Assembly (NCBI GenBank): GCA_964036275.1
Contig: OZ038434.1
Span: 38,277,279 to 38,341,278 of the forward strand
DNA: 64,000 nt
Direction: 5' to 3'
Source of the DNA: Litoditis marina
Lineage: Eukaryota > Nematoda > Chromadorea > Rhabditida > Rhabditidae
In this document: positions 37,063-48,729 of the stretch, in pieces
Layout: each line of letters begins with the position of its first letter
How positions within the stretch are numbered: the first letter of the stretch is position 1
Translations under genes and position numbers: made by a program
The notes under the pieces: generated by a model
The model's input: only the letters and a program-made list of their open reading frames with translations
Told to the model about the DNA's origin: nothing
Databases searched by the model: none

Positions 37063-37994
37063 GTAGATGGGGCAGAGACTATGTATTGCTAATCGAATGT
37101 GAAGTTAGGTGAAACGTGAGAGAACGTAAGATTTGTGAGTTTGCGTTGTGTTCCTACATTTTTTACGTGAATTTTTCATTCACTTCAAGTATAGTATCGT
37201 CTAGAGAACTGATCGTTTTTGTACATGTTTTGATCTACTTTGATGATAATTATTATTGAATTATTCAAAGTTGTTATTCTAGCCCCGGTAAGAAGTATAT
37301 GAACAACACGTGTCAGTCACGTGACAATGTTCACGCTCACACTTTGATATGTCGAGTGCATGAACTTTGAACAAGTTGATTGACTGACTTTTGATTAAAA
37401 AATCTGTGATTTAGAAAACCGGCTTTCCTGTTTCAGTTCAAACATCCCAACTACGAGGTGTTTTTTTTTGCTATATTCAACGTTTTCATTAGTATTTAAC
37501 TTTATTAGTCATCATCATGAGTCTTGAAATTGTATTTGCATAACCACAGACGGGTCCTCCATGTCGGCTGACTGTTGTACATTATTCATGTTTTATCTTT
37601 GCAAATGAAGTTTTGTATGAGTTTCGTCCTGTTTTTCTCAAATTTAACTGTGTAATTTAAAAAGTTCAAGAAGTTAAAATGTAATTATTTTATTAAAAAT
37701 CATAGATTGTCTCGGAATTTTGAATCTTCAGAACTGGTGGAGCCTGAAAATAATGGAAACTTGTTTTGGTTAATCAATATTTCTAATCAGAATGTAGAAT
37801 GACAGAGAGTTGCTAATCGATTTCAATACGTACTTCACGTTTAATAATAGTCGAGTTCCTATTAAAAATTCGAGGTACAAACTGAGTTTTTCATTTTGAG
37901 TAGAAACCACGTTGTTTTGTTACAAATTCTCACATAGACAAAACGGGTCGGCACGTTGCCAGTATGATTGGTACTCCAAACACAGGCAACTGCT
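37063..37994. other. Downstream region without a supported gene
   Basis: AT-rich sequence between the end of coiled-coil copy B and a MITE. It should contain the 3' UTR and the polyadenylation site, but no convincing AATAAA stands out. A CTGTTTCA word occurs at 37428; it could be a splice acceptor (TTTCAG) or a piRNA-type upstream motif, and I cannot decide which. Confidence 0.4.
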
Positions 37995-38284
37995 CGCCAA
38001 TTATCAAGCCGCTTTTGTAGCGACCTCGACGAGAGTGTGCAGGTCAGGGAGACGCAGACTGTCTCAGCATGTCTGCGTCCTCGTGGACCTGCGTGCTCTT
38101 TCGCATTTGTAGCTGGCTAATCGCAGAAAATTGGCGCCAATGTTTCTGAGAACGCTCAGCGCCAATTTTCTGCAATTGGCCTGCTACAAAAGAGCATGGG
38201 TCAATGAGGCCGCATACAGGCTGAGACAGTCTGGGTCTCTCTGACCTGTACTCTATCTCGTGAAACTGGCTTGCTAATTGGCAA
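37995..38284. mobile_element. ~290-bp inverted-repeat MITE
   Basis: CGCCAATTATCAAGCC at the left and GGCTTGCTAATTGGC at the right begin arms of ~80 bases that include GCAGACTGTCTCAGC and GCTGAGACAGTCTGG. A second, inner palindrome (GCAGAAAATTGGCGCC with GGCGCTGAGCG on the far side, near 38124-38174) is nested in the middle. Found only in copy B in this window, because copy A has lost this whole interval. Confidence 0.8.
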
Positions 38285-38873
38285 TAATTTGACGAAAACC
38301 ATAGTTTACCTCACTTTCGTAGCGTCAGGTCGTTGCTCTTTGTGGTGGGAGTGGTGGCGTTGGGAGTAGTCACCACTTCCTTTCTCGCAGCAGGTGGGTC
38401 TGCAAAGCAAGAATGAGAATCAAAAACGGCCTGTTTTTTTGTGCAAAACTCGCGTTTTTAAAATATGCGCACATACAATGCAGAAATAGAAAATTTCAGT
38501 TTTTTCTCACGAAAGCTGATAACCAACAGGGTAGCTCAGTTTTCAGATTCTTATTTATGATCTACTGTGGATGTATTTTTTTGTATTTTCGTTATTTTTC
38601 TATTTTGCCACGCTAGAACTACGGCCTGAACACAGGAAGATCTTATACAAAAGTGTGAGGAGTAACAGATAGATTTTCTTCACGTTCTTTTCAATTTGTT
38701 CAGTATCCTTGCATTTTTTATATGGAGCTCAATGAAGGAAAAATTCTAAGAAAAGTTTACTTAAACACATTTTCTTTCTCACCACTCTTCTCAACCAGGT
38801 CAGCATCCTTAGAACAAGAGTTTGCTATGTTGTGAAGTTTAATAATGAAATTCGTTGAAAAGTTTAATAAAAC

Positions 38874-39816
38874 ACTTTATGATTCCAATCCAGAAGTTGT
38901 ACAAGATACAATTGATCTAGTCTATGAGTGGTCTGTGCACTGGCGCCTTCCTTTAGCGCAGAATAAAATCAATGTTCTTCATCTCGGTGCAAAAAACACC
39001 AGAAAGAAATATTACATCAATGGAAATCTCATTGAACCAAGAGAGGTCATAAGAGATCTTGGAGTAATGATTGACGAAAAACTAAATTTTGAGTGTCACA
39101 TAAATCAGCAGATTGCCAAAGCTTCAGCGATTTCAGCAAAAATACTTCGGTCATTTTCGTTCGGTACTCCAGAAGAGTATATGGCATTATTCAATACTTA
39201 TGTTTCACCGGTACTTCTATATTGTAGCGAAATATACTGTCCTTCTCTTAATTCACACTCATGTCTTGTTTTAGAAGGACCAATAAGGAGATTCACGGCT
39301 ACCGCTTTTCAGAAATGTAGAGTCTCTTATGAGTCTTACACGGATAGATTGAGCATTTTGAACGAACGACCATTCTATTTCAGACGTGCTAAATTTGACT
39401 TGTTACAGGCTTACAAAATAAGGACGGGCCTATCCCAGCTTCCCATCGTTCCATGGAAAAACAGTAACCTTCCGAGGGATAGGCATCGTCTCATTTTATG
39501 CGATAAAATCAGTGATACTAATTGGTTCTTTCCGAGAGTGTTAAAAATGTGGAATTCAATAAGTAAGGATATTGGACAATTGAAAAGTGTTGAGCAATTT
39601 AAGACGTATTTGGATGTTATTGATATTGCCGTCCTATTCCAACATGTTCCATTTTCACTACAATAGTTTAGATGCGAGTCAACTGAAATGCTAAAAAGCT
39701 CCCCATGACCTGAAGATGCTTCCATCCCTTTGGGGTTTTCAGTTTATTCCTATTTCACGGAAGATTATTATTATGTGCTATTACTTAGTGGAATAAATAT
39801 TATTATTAGCCCTTTC
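38874..39816 (+). mobile_element. 5'-truncated non-LTR retrotransposon (LINE)
   Basis: Flanked by AAAAC on both sides (38869-38873 and 39817-39821); copy A has the empty site near 12391. The 3' end carries AATAAATATTATTATTA, a tail typical of several non-LTR families, and the 5' end starts inside the reverse transcriptase gene, as expected of truncated LINE copies. The insertion is in the intron of the - strand gene, antisense to it, and is unique to copy B. Confidence 0.85.
38875..39666 (+). pseudogene. C-terminal part of a LINE reverse transcriptase (ORF2)
   Basis: About 263 residues open from the element start to TAG at 39664. IRDLGVMIDEKLNFECHI followed by a FNTYVSPVLLYCSEIY segment is the conserved region after the polymerase palm in CR1/jockey-type reverse transcriptases; YEWSVHWRLPLAQNKINVLH just before it follows the catalytic YADD block, which is cut off here. 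The endonuclease and most of the polymerase are missing, so it cannot move on its own. The ATG at 38845 belongs to host sequence. The frame is uninterrupted, which argues for a recent insertion. Confidence 0.85.
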
Positions 39817-39992
39817 AAAACACCTTGATGTCCTCACCATTTTTCTCAATCTGTTCAGCATCTCTCGAGAAAGAGTCGGACTTGTTCGTGGTCAAGTTGT
39901 AGAAGGTGATGGACGCTTGAACCAGAACAGATAATATAGCTGTGGCAAAGACTATATTGAAGACGACTATCGGCCACGCGGAGAGAGACTCG

Positions 39993-41293
39993 CTGGAAAC
40001 GAAAATGTACGGAAAGTGTAAAAGTTTAAGAAGTATAGTGCTCACATTTTCCAACTGGACTCGTTGGCAGCGTGCCAAAGGCTGTTATTCAGATGAAACA
40101 TATATTTTACAGAATGTTTTCTTGGATACGATTTATAACCAAGTAAATGAACCCTTCACAGAAATGTCTACTGTTTTGAACAGTTTCAACATGTTCAAAA
40201 ACTGCCTTGAACTTTCGTTGACAAGCTGCCCAATTCCAGTTTGGGAATGTGCGAACTATACCAAAAAGTTTGAGAAGCGTGAAAACGTTTGAGAAGATAT
40301 TCAAAAATCATTCCAATTGTATGCTTTCTGAATGTACGGCACTGTATTCTGAAAACTCACACCAGACAAATGCTTTCAGCCGCCATTCGCAGCTAGTAAA
40401 GAAAAATGATTCTGAGCGTACGTAGTCACGCTTCTTCACGTATTTCAACATGTGATATCGAACTACTTTCCACGTTAAAGAAACCGTTCCGCTATAATTT
40501 GTGTTCCACGAAAAACTTAATCAGCTCTGAAAAGTTTCTTAATGTCTTCCCATAGACCATGAAAAAACTTTTTTGTAAAATTTGCATAACATCAAGCAAT
40601 AATGAAGGGGACATGAACATTTTCACTGTGACGCAACTTGGCTTGGTTAATTCACATAAAGATTTATTTTCATTTTCTGGTCTCTAATTGTGTATACGTA
40701 TGAGCTAGAGTGTTTTAAAATCGTTCACTTACATACGCTATTTCGAACATACCCCGTACGCAACCCCCCTGTCGGTGTCATTACGTAAGCCGCTTTTCTG
40801 AGAAAACGAAGCAAGATAGAGATATGGAAGTACATGTTTTTGATAATGGTTTTTCAGTTGCCATAGGGCCAGATTGCTAACTCAAAAGTCAAAATTAAAA
40901 CGGGACGGATTGTTTAACACGTTCCATCTTTTCAACAACGGTTAAAAACAAACGGTAGTTTTGATGTGTTTGAGTCGAGGGTCAATTCGAGAGCAGTTAA
41001 AAATAGTGTAAATTTTTCATGACAAGTGTATTTATATATTAATGAAAGAACAAAACAGATAAAAGGAACAAACATACAAAATGAGCAACATTTCATAGCT
41101 CGAAAATCAATGTACAACCGAAAATTTTGAAACGAGCACTGGAAAATGAACGAATCATTTTGGAACCTACCCGGCTGTTCTATCAAACACGTACGAAATG
41201 AAAAATAGTATGAAACAGTCTAAATTGAATTAAATTGAAACATCTATCAGGTTCGTTTGGTTTGTTTCATGTTATCTGGGCAAATTCTTTATT
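39993..41293. other. Region without a supported gene, copy B
   Basis: Copy of 12849-14352. It lacks ~110 bases present in copy A around 13205-13390 and otherwise aligns closely. No recognisable gene. Confidence 0.5.
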
Positions 41294-41488
41294 GAACCCG
41301 GTATTTCGTTAACCCTAGCCGTTAACCATTAACCGGGTTACCTGGTTAACCCTTTTGTTAACCACTTGGTAACCCCAAATTTCCCCCAAAAGACGTTGTA
41401 AAAGAGGGTTAACGAGGGGTTAACAAGAGGGTTAACCAGGTAACCTGGTTAAGGTTAACTGGTTGGATTAACGAATTACCCGGTTCCT
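41294..41488. mobile_element. GTTAAC-rich inverted-repeat element, copy B
   Basis: Same element as 14353-14545 at the same position in the duplicated unit. Confidence 0.7.
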
Positions 41489-41935
41489 TGTGGAATGTGC
41501 CTCTTTTGATTGATCAAAGAACACTCAAATTGGTTGTTTCCTCCCAGACCAAAGAGACACCTCCATTTTCCCAATGGCAAACACCTTATCTATCAGGTCA
41601 AAGAGAACAACATGTTACGCACATCAGTTCATTTACCATTTCATATCTCATGTATCTTGTCGCACTCCTCAATGATGTAGACTATTAACTCATTAACTAG
41701 CTCCATATTGTAGTTGTATACAGTTTATTTACATTCAGTTGAATTCCATTGGTCACACTTCTAACATTCATTTGTTTTGAGTTGAAATTAGTCAGCCTGT
41801 CGTTGTTTAAAATCACGTATTAGATTGAGTTTAGACTGTAGTAGTTGAATCCGATACTTTTGCGCTTTTCATACATCTTTGCAATCAAATTGCTGTCAGA
41901 ACTTTAGGTATTTGTTTAGCTCTGAAAAACCGTTA

Positions 41936-42081
41936 CAACTTAAAATACCGGACTCGCTAATTTGCAACTTGAAATACCGGGGTCAGCCAGATGTCGCCTG
42001 TACTGTTTGAAATTCATAGAAAGATGCAGGCTAATTCGACACCAGTATTTAAGCCTGCATCTTCTCCGGTATTTTAAGTTG
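41936..42081. mobile_element. ~146-bp inverted-repeat MITE, copy B
   Basis: Counterpart of 14993-15139 with the same ends (CAACTTAAAATACCGG). Confidence 0.75.
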
Positions 42082-42389
42082 CACGCGTTTTCACAGAGGT
42101 GAAGGCTCAATTTTCTGGTGGTTCACTGTTAGATATAGTTCGTTTCATTCCCACTAAGACCATTGGCATCGTGCCATGATTTTTGGATGACTATTTCTTA
42201 GAGCAGACATAAGTATTCTAAGAAATTTCGCCATATTCATGTTCTTATGGAACTGAACAACCGCTAACAGAGATTTGCAGTTGTTTTAAAAATTCCAAAG
42301 TGGTGAAAAAGCATATATAGAAAATTCATTGCCGCGCTGCCAAGTCTCAGTAGGAATGACCGCAACTATAATGCTCATTATTTTTTCAG

Positions 42390-43398
42390 ACGACGGAGGG
42401 GGTCGCCGATTCTGTTGCACATGTCACGTCTACTTCACCAACTACGATTGTTTTCTCACTCCACTATTCTGCGAAGAGTTTTTCATTCAAGTACGTTTGA
42501 AATTTTGATTTTCCGGAAAAAAATTCTCTGTATATTGGGATATTGGCCAGAAAATGGTTCATTTTTCGAATTTTTGTTACTACTCGGACAACTCCACTGG
42601 TGGGTGATATGACGGTTTGTGATCTTTTTGTCATTGAGCCCCTTAAGGTAGGACAATTATGTGAAGCAATTCCAACGTATAACGACTACGTAACCTCTCC
42701 ATCAAAAAAAATGTATTGCAGTTTGAAGGACCGAAGCGTTAGGATTGGTTTACACAATCGTCCTTCTTTGAATTATTCAAATGAGCGACTGTTTATTTGT
42801 ATTCTCAGTTGTTTACTTATGTTGTTTACAGTTCTAACCGGTTCGGTGCTGTTGGTCTTCAACAGGACAAGGCGTTTCTGCTACTTCGAGGAGTTCGTCG
42901 CTTCTCCCAAACAGGCTGTCACCACCCAGTCACTTCCAGTGACAGCTGATTCTGCCGCCGCATCGCAGGTAAAGGCTTGCTGGCCAATTATATATCTAAC
43001 CGTGTTTTTTGGTAACCTATTTGTTTAGGTTATCTCAGTAGGTAACCGATTGGTAACCTAAAATGAAAAACCGGTTACCTGTTTTTCTAACTAAAAGTGA
43101 AAATTAGCAAATGTGCGGCTGTTTTGAATGAAAACTCTTTGAAGTGATTAGTAAAACAAAGTAAAACAACTGTAATTAGTAAAACAAAATATTATGTGTT
43201 TATCGAAACGTTAGGACGTCACAACTAATATTACATTACGCAATATAATGTTCCGTATCTTATTTCTGTTAATTTCAGCCCTCCACCCAATGCGTTTACA
43301 ATAAGGAACGTCCAGATGAAGCTGTTTCAAAAAATTGGCCATGTATGAGGAGAGAGGGAGAGTGTGCCGGCAGCAATCTGCGGTGCTCAGCAACAAAG
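42390..43398 (+). CDS. Three candidate exons that end in block H', second set
   Basis: E1 42390-42490, E2 to 42968 (acceptor before 42809 or 42832), H' 43279-43398. H' encodes the same 40 residues as at 16333. E2 reads SLPVTADSAAASQ where the first set has TAHSAAASQ. In E1 the ATGGAC of the first set is GGGGTC, so the cysteine-rich frame keeps DGGGRRFCCTCHVYF. All splice signals are kept. This set would feed the third satellite pair and coiled-coil copy C if transcription ran through. Function unknown. Confidence 0.4.
42985..43093. mobile_element. Truncated relative of the 12566 element, second copy
   Basis: Counterpart of 16039-16147, identical over nearly its whole length. Confidence 0.7.
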
Positions 43399-43670
43399 GT
43401 ACGTTTTTGGCCTATTAAAGTTCTGAACTCTGTTAGCATTCCTAGTATGTTTTCCATTTTGCTTCTCATAGAGCGTGATAATTGTACCCTCATACAATTT
43501 TTTTTTGTCATTTCTGCTAACTATGTATTCGGGAGAAATTTTTGCAGTCAATTCTTTCTATCTGGTGATCTGGTCCTAGGTGGAATAGTTCAGTGTTAGT
43601 GCAAATGCAATGAACGTGCGTAACCCAAACTCGCAAAAGTTCTTTTTTCTCTCGTTTATCGCGTTTTTGG

Positions 43671-46632
43671 GACTAGTATAAGCATATACAATCAATTTTG
43701 CAAATGAATATAGTCCACATCTCTTCTACTAAGCCTCCTACAGTACACATGCTAACTTTATCATGGCTCTTTATGGATCCAAATTCTATTTCTTTTTGAT
43801 TTTGATTTCCCTAACTGATAATTTGGGATTAGTGTGAGCATATACGATCAATTTTGCAAATGAATATAGTCCACATCTTTTCTACTAAGCCTCCTACAGT
43901 ACACATGCTAACTTTACCATGGCTCTTTATGGATCCGAATTCTATTTCCCTTTGATTTTGATTCCCCTAACTGATGATTTGGGATTAGTGTGAGCATATA
44001 CGATCAATTTTGCAAATGAATATAGTCCACATCCTTTCTACTAAGCCTCCTACTCCTACAGTACACATGCTAACTTTACCATGGCATTGTACGAATCCAA
44101 ATTCTAATTCCCTTTGACTTTGATTTCCCTAACTGATAATTTGGGATTAGTGTGAGCATATACGATCAATTTTGCAAATAAATATAGTCCACATCTTTTC
44201 TACTAAGCCTCCTACAGTACACATGCTAACTTTACCATGGCTCTTTATGGATCCGAATTCTATTTCCCTTTGATTTTGATTCCCCCAACTGATAATTTGG
44301 GATTAGTGTGAGCATATACGATCAATTTTGCAAATGAATATAGTCCACATCCTTTCTACTAAGCCTCCTACTCCTACAGTACACATGCTAACTTTACCAT
44401 GGCATTGTACGAATCCAAATTCTTATTCCCTTTGACTTTGATTTCCCTAACTGATAATTTGGAATTAGTGTGAGCATATACGATCAATTTTGCAAATGAA
44501 TATAGTCCACATCTTTTCTACTAAGCCTCCTACAGTACACATGCTAACTTTACCATGGCTCTTTATGGATCCGAATTCTATTTCCCTTTGATTTTGATTC
44601 CCCTAACTGATAATTTGGGATTAGTGTGAGCATATACGATCAATTTTGCAAATGAATATAGTCCACATCCTTTCTACTAAGCCTCCTACAGTACATATGC
44701 TAACTTTACCATGGCTCTTTATGGATCCAAATTCTATTTCCCTTTGATTTTGATTCCCCTATCTTATAATTTGGGATTAGTGTGAGCATATACGATCCAT
44801 TTTGCAAATGAATATAGTCCACATCTTTTCTACCAAGCCTCCTACAGTACACATGCTAACTTTATCACGGCTCTTTATGGATCCAAATTCTATTTCCCTT
44901 TGATTTTGATTCCCCTAACTGATAATTTGGGGGTAGTATGAGTACATACGATCAATTTTGCAAATGAATATAGTCCACATCTTTTCTACTAAGCCTCCTA
45001 CAGTACACATGCTAACTTTACCATGGCTCTTTATGGATCCGAATTCTATTTCCCTTTGATTTTGATTCCCCTAACTGATAATTTGGGATTAGTGTGAGCA
45101 TATACGATCAATTTTGCAAATGAATATAGTCCACATCCTTTCTACTAAGCCTCCTACTCCTACAGTACACATGCTAACTTTACCATGGCATTGGACGAAT
45201 CCAAATTCTTATTCCCTTTGACTTTGATTTCCCTAACTGATAATTTGGGATTAGTGTGAGCATATACGATCAATTTTGCAAATGAATATAGTCCACATCC
45301 TTTCTACTAAGCCTCCTACTCCTACAGTACACATGCTAACTTTACCATGGCATTGTACGAATCCAAATTCTAATTCCCTTTGACTTTGATTTCCCTAACT
45401 GATAATTTGGGATTAGTGTGAGCATATACGATCAATTTTGCAAATAAATCCAGTCCACATCTTTTCTACTAAGCCTCCTACAGTACACATGCTAACTTTA
45501 CCATGGCACTGTACAAATCCAAATTCTAATTCCCTTTGATTTTGATTCCCCTATCTTATAATTTGGGATTAGTGTGAGCATATACGATCCATTTTGCAAA
45601 TGAATATAGTCCACATCTTTTCTACCAAGCCTCCTACAGTACACATGCTAACTTTATCACGGCTCTTTATGGATCCAAATTCTATTTCCCTTTGATTTTG
45701 ATTCCCCTAACTGATAATTTGGGGGTAGTATGAGTACATACGATCAATTTTGCAAATGAATATAGTCCACATCTTTTCTACTAAGCCTCCTACAGTACAC
45801 ATGCTAACTTTACCATGGCTCTTTATGGATCCGAATTCTATTTCCCTTTGATTTTGATTCCCCTAACTGATAATTTGGGATTAGTGTGAGCATATACGAA
45901 AAATTTTGCAAATGAATATAGTCCACATCCTTTCTACTAAGCCTCCTACTCCTACAGTACACATGCTAACTTTACCATGGCATTGTACGAATCCAAATTC
46001 TAATTCCCTTTGACTTTGATTTCCCTAACTGATAATTTGGGATTAGTGTGAGCATATACGATCAATTTTGCAAATAAATATAGTCCACATCCTTTCTACT
46101 AAGCCTCCTACTCCTACAGTACACATGCTAACTTTACCATGGCATTGTACGAATCCAAATTCTAATTCCCTTTGACTTTGATTTCCCTAACTGATAATTT
46201 GGGATTAGTGTGAGCATATACGATCAATTTTGCAAATAAATATAGTCCACATCTTTTCTACTAAGCCTCCTACAGTACACATGCTAACTTTACCATGGCA
46301 CTGTACGAATCCAAATTCTAATTCCCTTTTATTCTTATTTCCCTAACTGATAATTTAGGATTAGTGTGAGCATATACGATCAATTTTGCAAATGAATATA
46401 GTCCACATCTTTTCTACTAAGCCTCCTACAGTACATATGCTAACTTTACCATGGCTCTTTATGGATCCAAATTCTATTTCCCTTTGATTTTGATTCCCCT
46501 AACTGATAATTTGGGATTAGTGTGAGCATATACGATCAATTTTGCACATGAGTATAGTCCACATCTTTTCTACCAAACCTCCTACAGTACACATGCTAAC
46601 TTTACCATGGCACTTTACGAATCCAAATTCTA
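43671..46632. repeat. 156-bp satellite, third array
   Basis: About 19 monomers. A pair of types alternates: one with GGCTCTTTATGGATCCGAATTC, the next with the 6-base CTCCTA insertion and GGCATTGTACGAATCC, giving a ~318-base dimer. Variants such as ACGAAAAATTTTGC (45898) also occur in the second array (20832). The array is cut at AATTCTAAT (46632) by a large insertion, and its last ~70 bases reappear at 48264. Confidence 0.95.
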
Positions 46633-48260
46633 ATCGCGCGCAGCGCGAAGCGCTGTGCGAGATTTGTCTTTGGTCCGGCTAATGCGCGCTTTCATTTTTT
46701 AGTTCACTCTCAAAAAGGTCCAATTGTGCAAATCAGAACTTTTTATGATTTGCTGATTTTCTATGGCACATTTACGAGTTATGTTCGAAATTTGAACAAA
46801 ATTGATTGAGTTTGAGCCGAGTTATGACGTTATGCGCTTCATGCAGACCGCCAACTTCCGCCGTGTTTCCTTCCGTCCTTCCGTCTGTGTTGGTGCGCAC
46901 TCCTGGGAAATTTTTATGTGTGAACCGATTTGACTGAAAATTTGGGACACGATAGATATCCCACTCAAACCTTGGGGGCGCAAACTTTTTTTCGAAAAAA
47001 TTTTTTTTTCATCAAGTTATAGGTCTTTGAAAATGTCTCTGCGTCTCTTCATTTTGTGCACTCTCTCGCCCTCTCTGTCGGGGTAAATCAAATTGCGTTA
47101 TAACTCAGCTCAGTCCTAACCAATTCAAGTAAAATTTGAAGTATGATACCACCACATGAACTGACATCGATTTAGATGTAAGTCTTCTACTGATGACGTC
47201 ATCGAGGATTCTGGAGCTCGGATGACGTCATTTTTGAAAAGTGCAAGGTTGACGTCACATTTATTTTCAAATGATGGTAATATCTTAGAAAGGGTCAATT
47301 AACGGTGAAACTCAATCTAAGAGTGACGTATTCTGGGATTCTGGAGACCAGATGACGTCATTATTGAAAAGTGCAAAGTTGACGTCACATATATTTTCAA
47401 ATGCTGAAAATATCTTAAAAATGGTACATTAACGACGAAACTTTATCTAAATATGACTTATTCTGGAAATCAGAAGGCCAGATGACGTCAACTTTTAAAA
47501 AAATTGACGTGAAATATGTTTTCGAATGCTGAAAGTGGTCAATTCACGATGAAACTTCATTCAAACATGAAGTATTCTGGAATTCTGAAAAGCAGAGGGC
47601 AGAAAGTAAGTTTTTAGAACTGCAATGTTGACGTCATATTTTTCTCAAATGATAGTAATACTTGGCAAGTGGTTCATTAAGAAAACAATTTAATCTGCAC
47701 CGTCCAGATCAAACCACATACCTACGGCATGTATACAAAAAGAGAAAAATTCATGAAAAAGTGGGGGCTCAACGACTGTGAGATTTGTCTTCTGCTGTGC
47801 GCCCCTTAGACAACTACTCTCAAATGGAGCAGCTACTGCTACAAAAACCGAAAAATACTCATGTATAACTGTTAATTACAAACATACAAAAGTCGTAAAA
47901 TATTTTCTCAAACCTGTAAACTAGAATCTACAAATCACAGATGTTAACTCAACGTAGTCAATTATAGAGTTCCTGGTTTTGTGCACAATGGTTGGTGTTT
48001 TTGATCATTACTTCAATTCTAGGTGCTATAACGTTTGGCATATTATTCAACAGTTGTTCTCTCTTTCGCAGCTGTGACTTGTAGATTCTAGTTTACAGGT
48101 TTGAGAAAATATTTTACGACTTTTGTATGTTTGTAATTAACAGTTATACATGAGTATTTTTCGGTTTTTGTAGCAGTAGCTGCTCCATTTGAGAGTAGTT
48201 GTCTAAGGGGCGCACAGCAGAAGACAAATCTCACAGTCGTTGAGCCCCCACTTTTTCATG
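46633..48260. mobile_element. 1.6-kb composite insertion in the third 156-bp array
   Basis: The interrupted satellite phrase is CTAATTTCCTTTG; AAT flanks the insertion on both sides (46630-46632 and 48261-48263). The left end is GCGCGCAGCGCGAAGCGCTG then TGCGAGATTTGTCTT; the right end, read on the other strand, has CTGTGAGATTTGTCTTCTG about 30 bases in, so the ends are related inverted repeats. The interior holds a GC-rich segment, decayed 130-bp TGACGTCA repeats (47190-47640) and a long foldback (47749-48263). No transposase frame is visible. It may be one large non-autonomous element or a nest of two. Confidence 0.65.
47190..47640. repeat. 130-bp TGACGTCA repeats within the insertion
   Basis: Three to four units, the later ones degenerate (TAAGAGTGACG at 47318, TAAATATGAC at 47448, CAAACATGAAG near 47562). 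Homologous to 1-655, so the left edge of the window is probably the remnant of the same type of insertion in copy A. Confidence 0.85.
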
Positions 48261-48263
48261 AAT
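47749..48263. repeat. Long foldback: two ~192-bp inverted arms
   Basis: 47749-47940 and 48072-48263 are reverse complements with hardly a mismatch, from ATTCATGAAAAAGTGGGGGC to CTACAAATCACAG, around a 131-base spacer. Near-identity of the arms means recent origin or ongoing conversion. Transcribed, it would give a long hairpin. Confidence 0.9.
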
Positions 48264-48478
48264 TTCCTTTGATTTTGATTTCCCTAACTGATAATTTGGG
48301 AGTAGTACGTTCAATTTTGCAAATGAATATTCATATATTGCAAAAGCAGGATTCATGTATTAAAGAAAAGTTTACACGACAATTTAAGTTTACAGAAAAA
48401 GTGATATGAGCGAAAAGTCGAATGCAATTTTTTCTGCTTCATTGTCTTTTCTTGATGGCTTCATATTTTCAATTTCAG

Positions 48479-48680
48479 GTGGCTGTTCGCTCGTCGCCAG
48501 CTGGAGGATATTTTCGATGCCCCCACTTCTCTGCACCCTCTCTCCATCATTTTCAAGTCTGTCGCTCTGCGCACATTTCCACAGTGTCAACGACTCGAGG
48601 TAATTGGGTTTTATTTTATTTATCTCAATTTTCACTAACTTAGCTTATTTTCAGCGGAGGGGCTGCGAGCCTGCGAGTAA
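48479..48680 (+). CDS. Possible exon pair in the spacer, copy C
   Basis: 48479-48599 and from 48655, identical in sequence to 1884-2085 including the TAA. The surrounding spacer is also closer to copy A than to copy B (GGGAGGTTGGGTGGGGGATA). Confidence 0.3.
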
Positions 48681-48729
48681 ACATTTTGAAACATTTTGAT
48701 AAAATATAATATTAAACAAGTTTTTGGGA

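Larger units (their letters stand above)
38311..39992 (-). pseudogene. Unidentified - strand membrane-protein gene, 3' part, copy B
   Basis: Two exon candidates on the - strand: 39992-39824 (acceptor TTTCCAG, donor AAG|GTGTTT) with a hydrophobic stretch IVVFNIVFATAILSVLVQA and then SRDAEQIEKNGEDIK; and a terminal exon 38399-38311 (acceptor GCTTTGCAG) reading PPAARKEVVTTPNATTPTTK and ending with stop TGA. Between them, degenerate copies of the DAEQIEKNGEDIK-coding phrase lie near 38790 and 38695, suggesting old exon duplication. A LINE fragment is inserted just past the donor of the first exon. The phases of the two exons do not match directly, so an exon is missing or not recognised. Family unknown. 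The gene converges on the coiled-coil gene. Confidence 0.45.
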
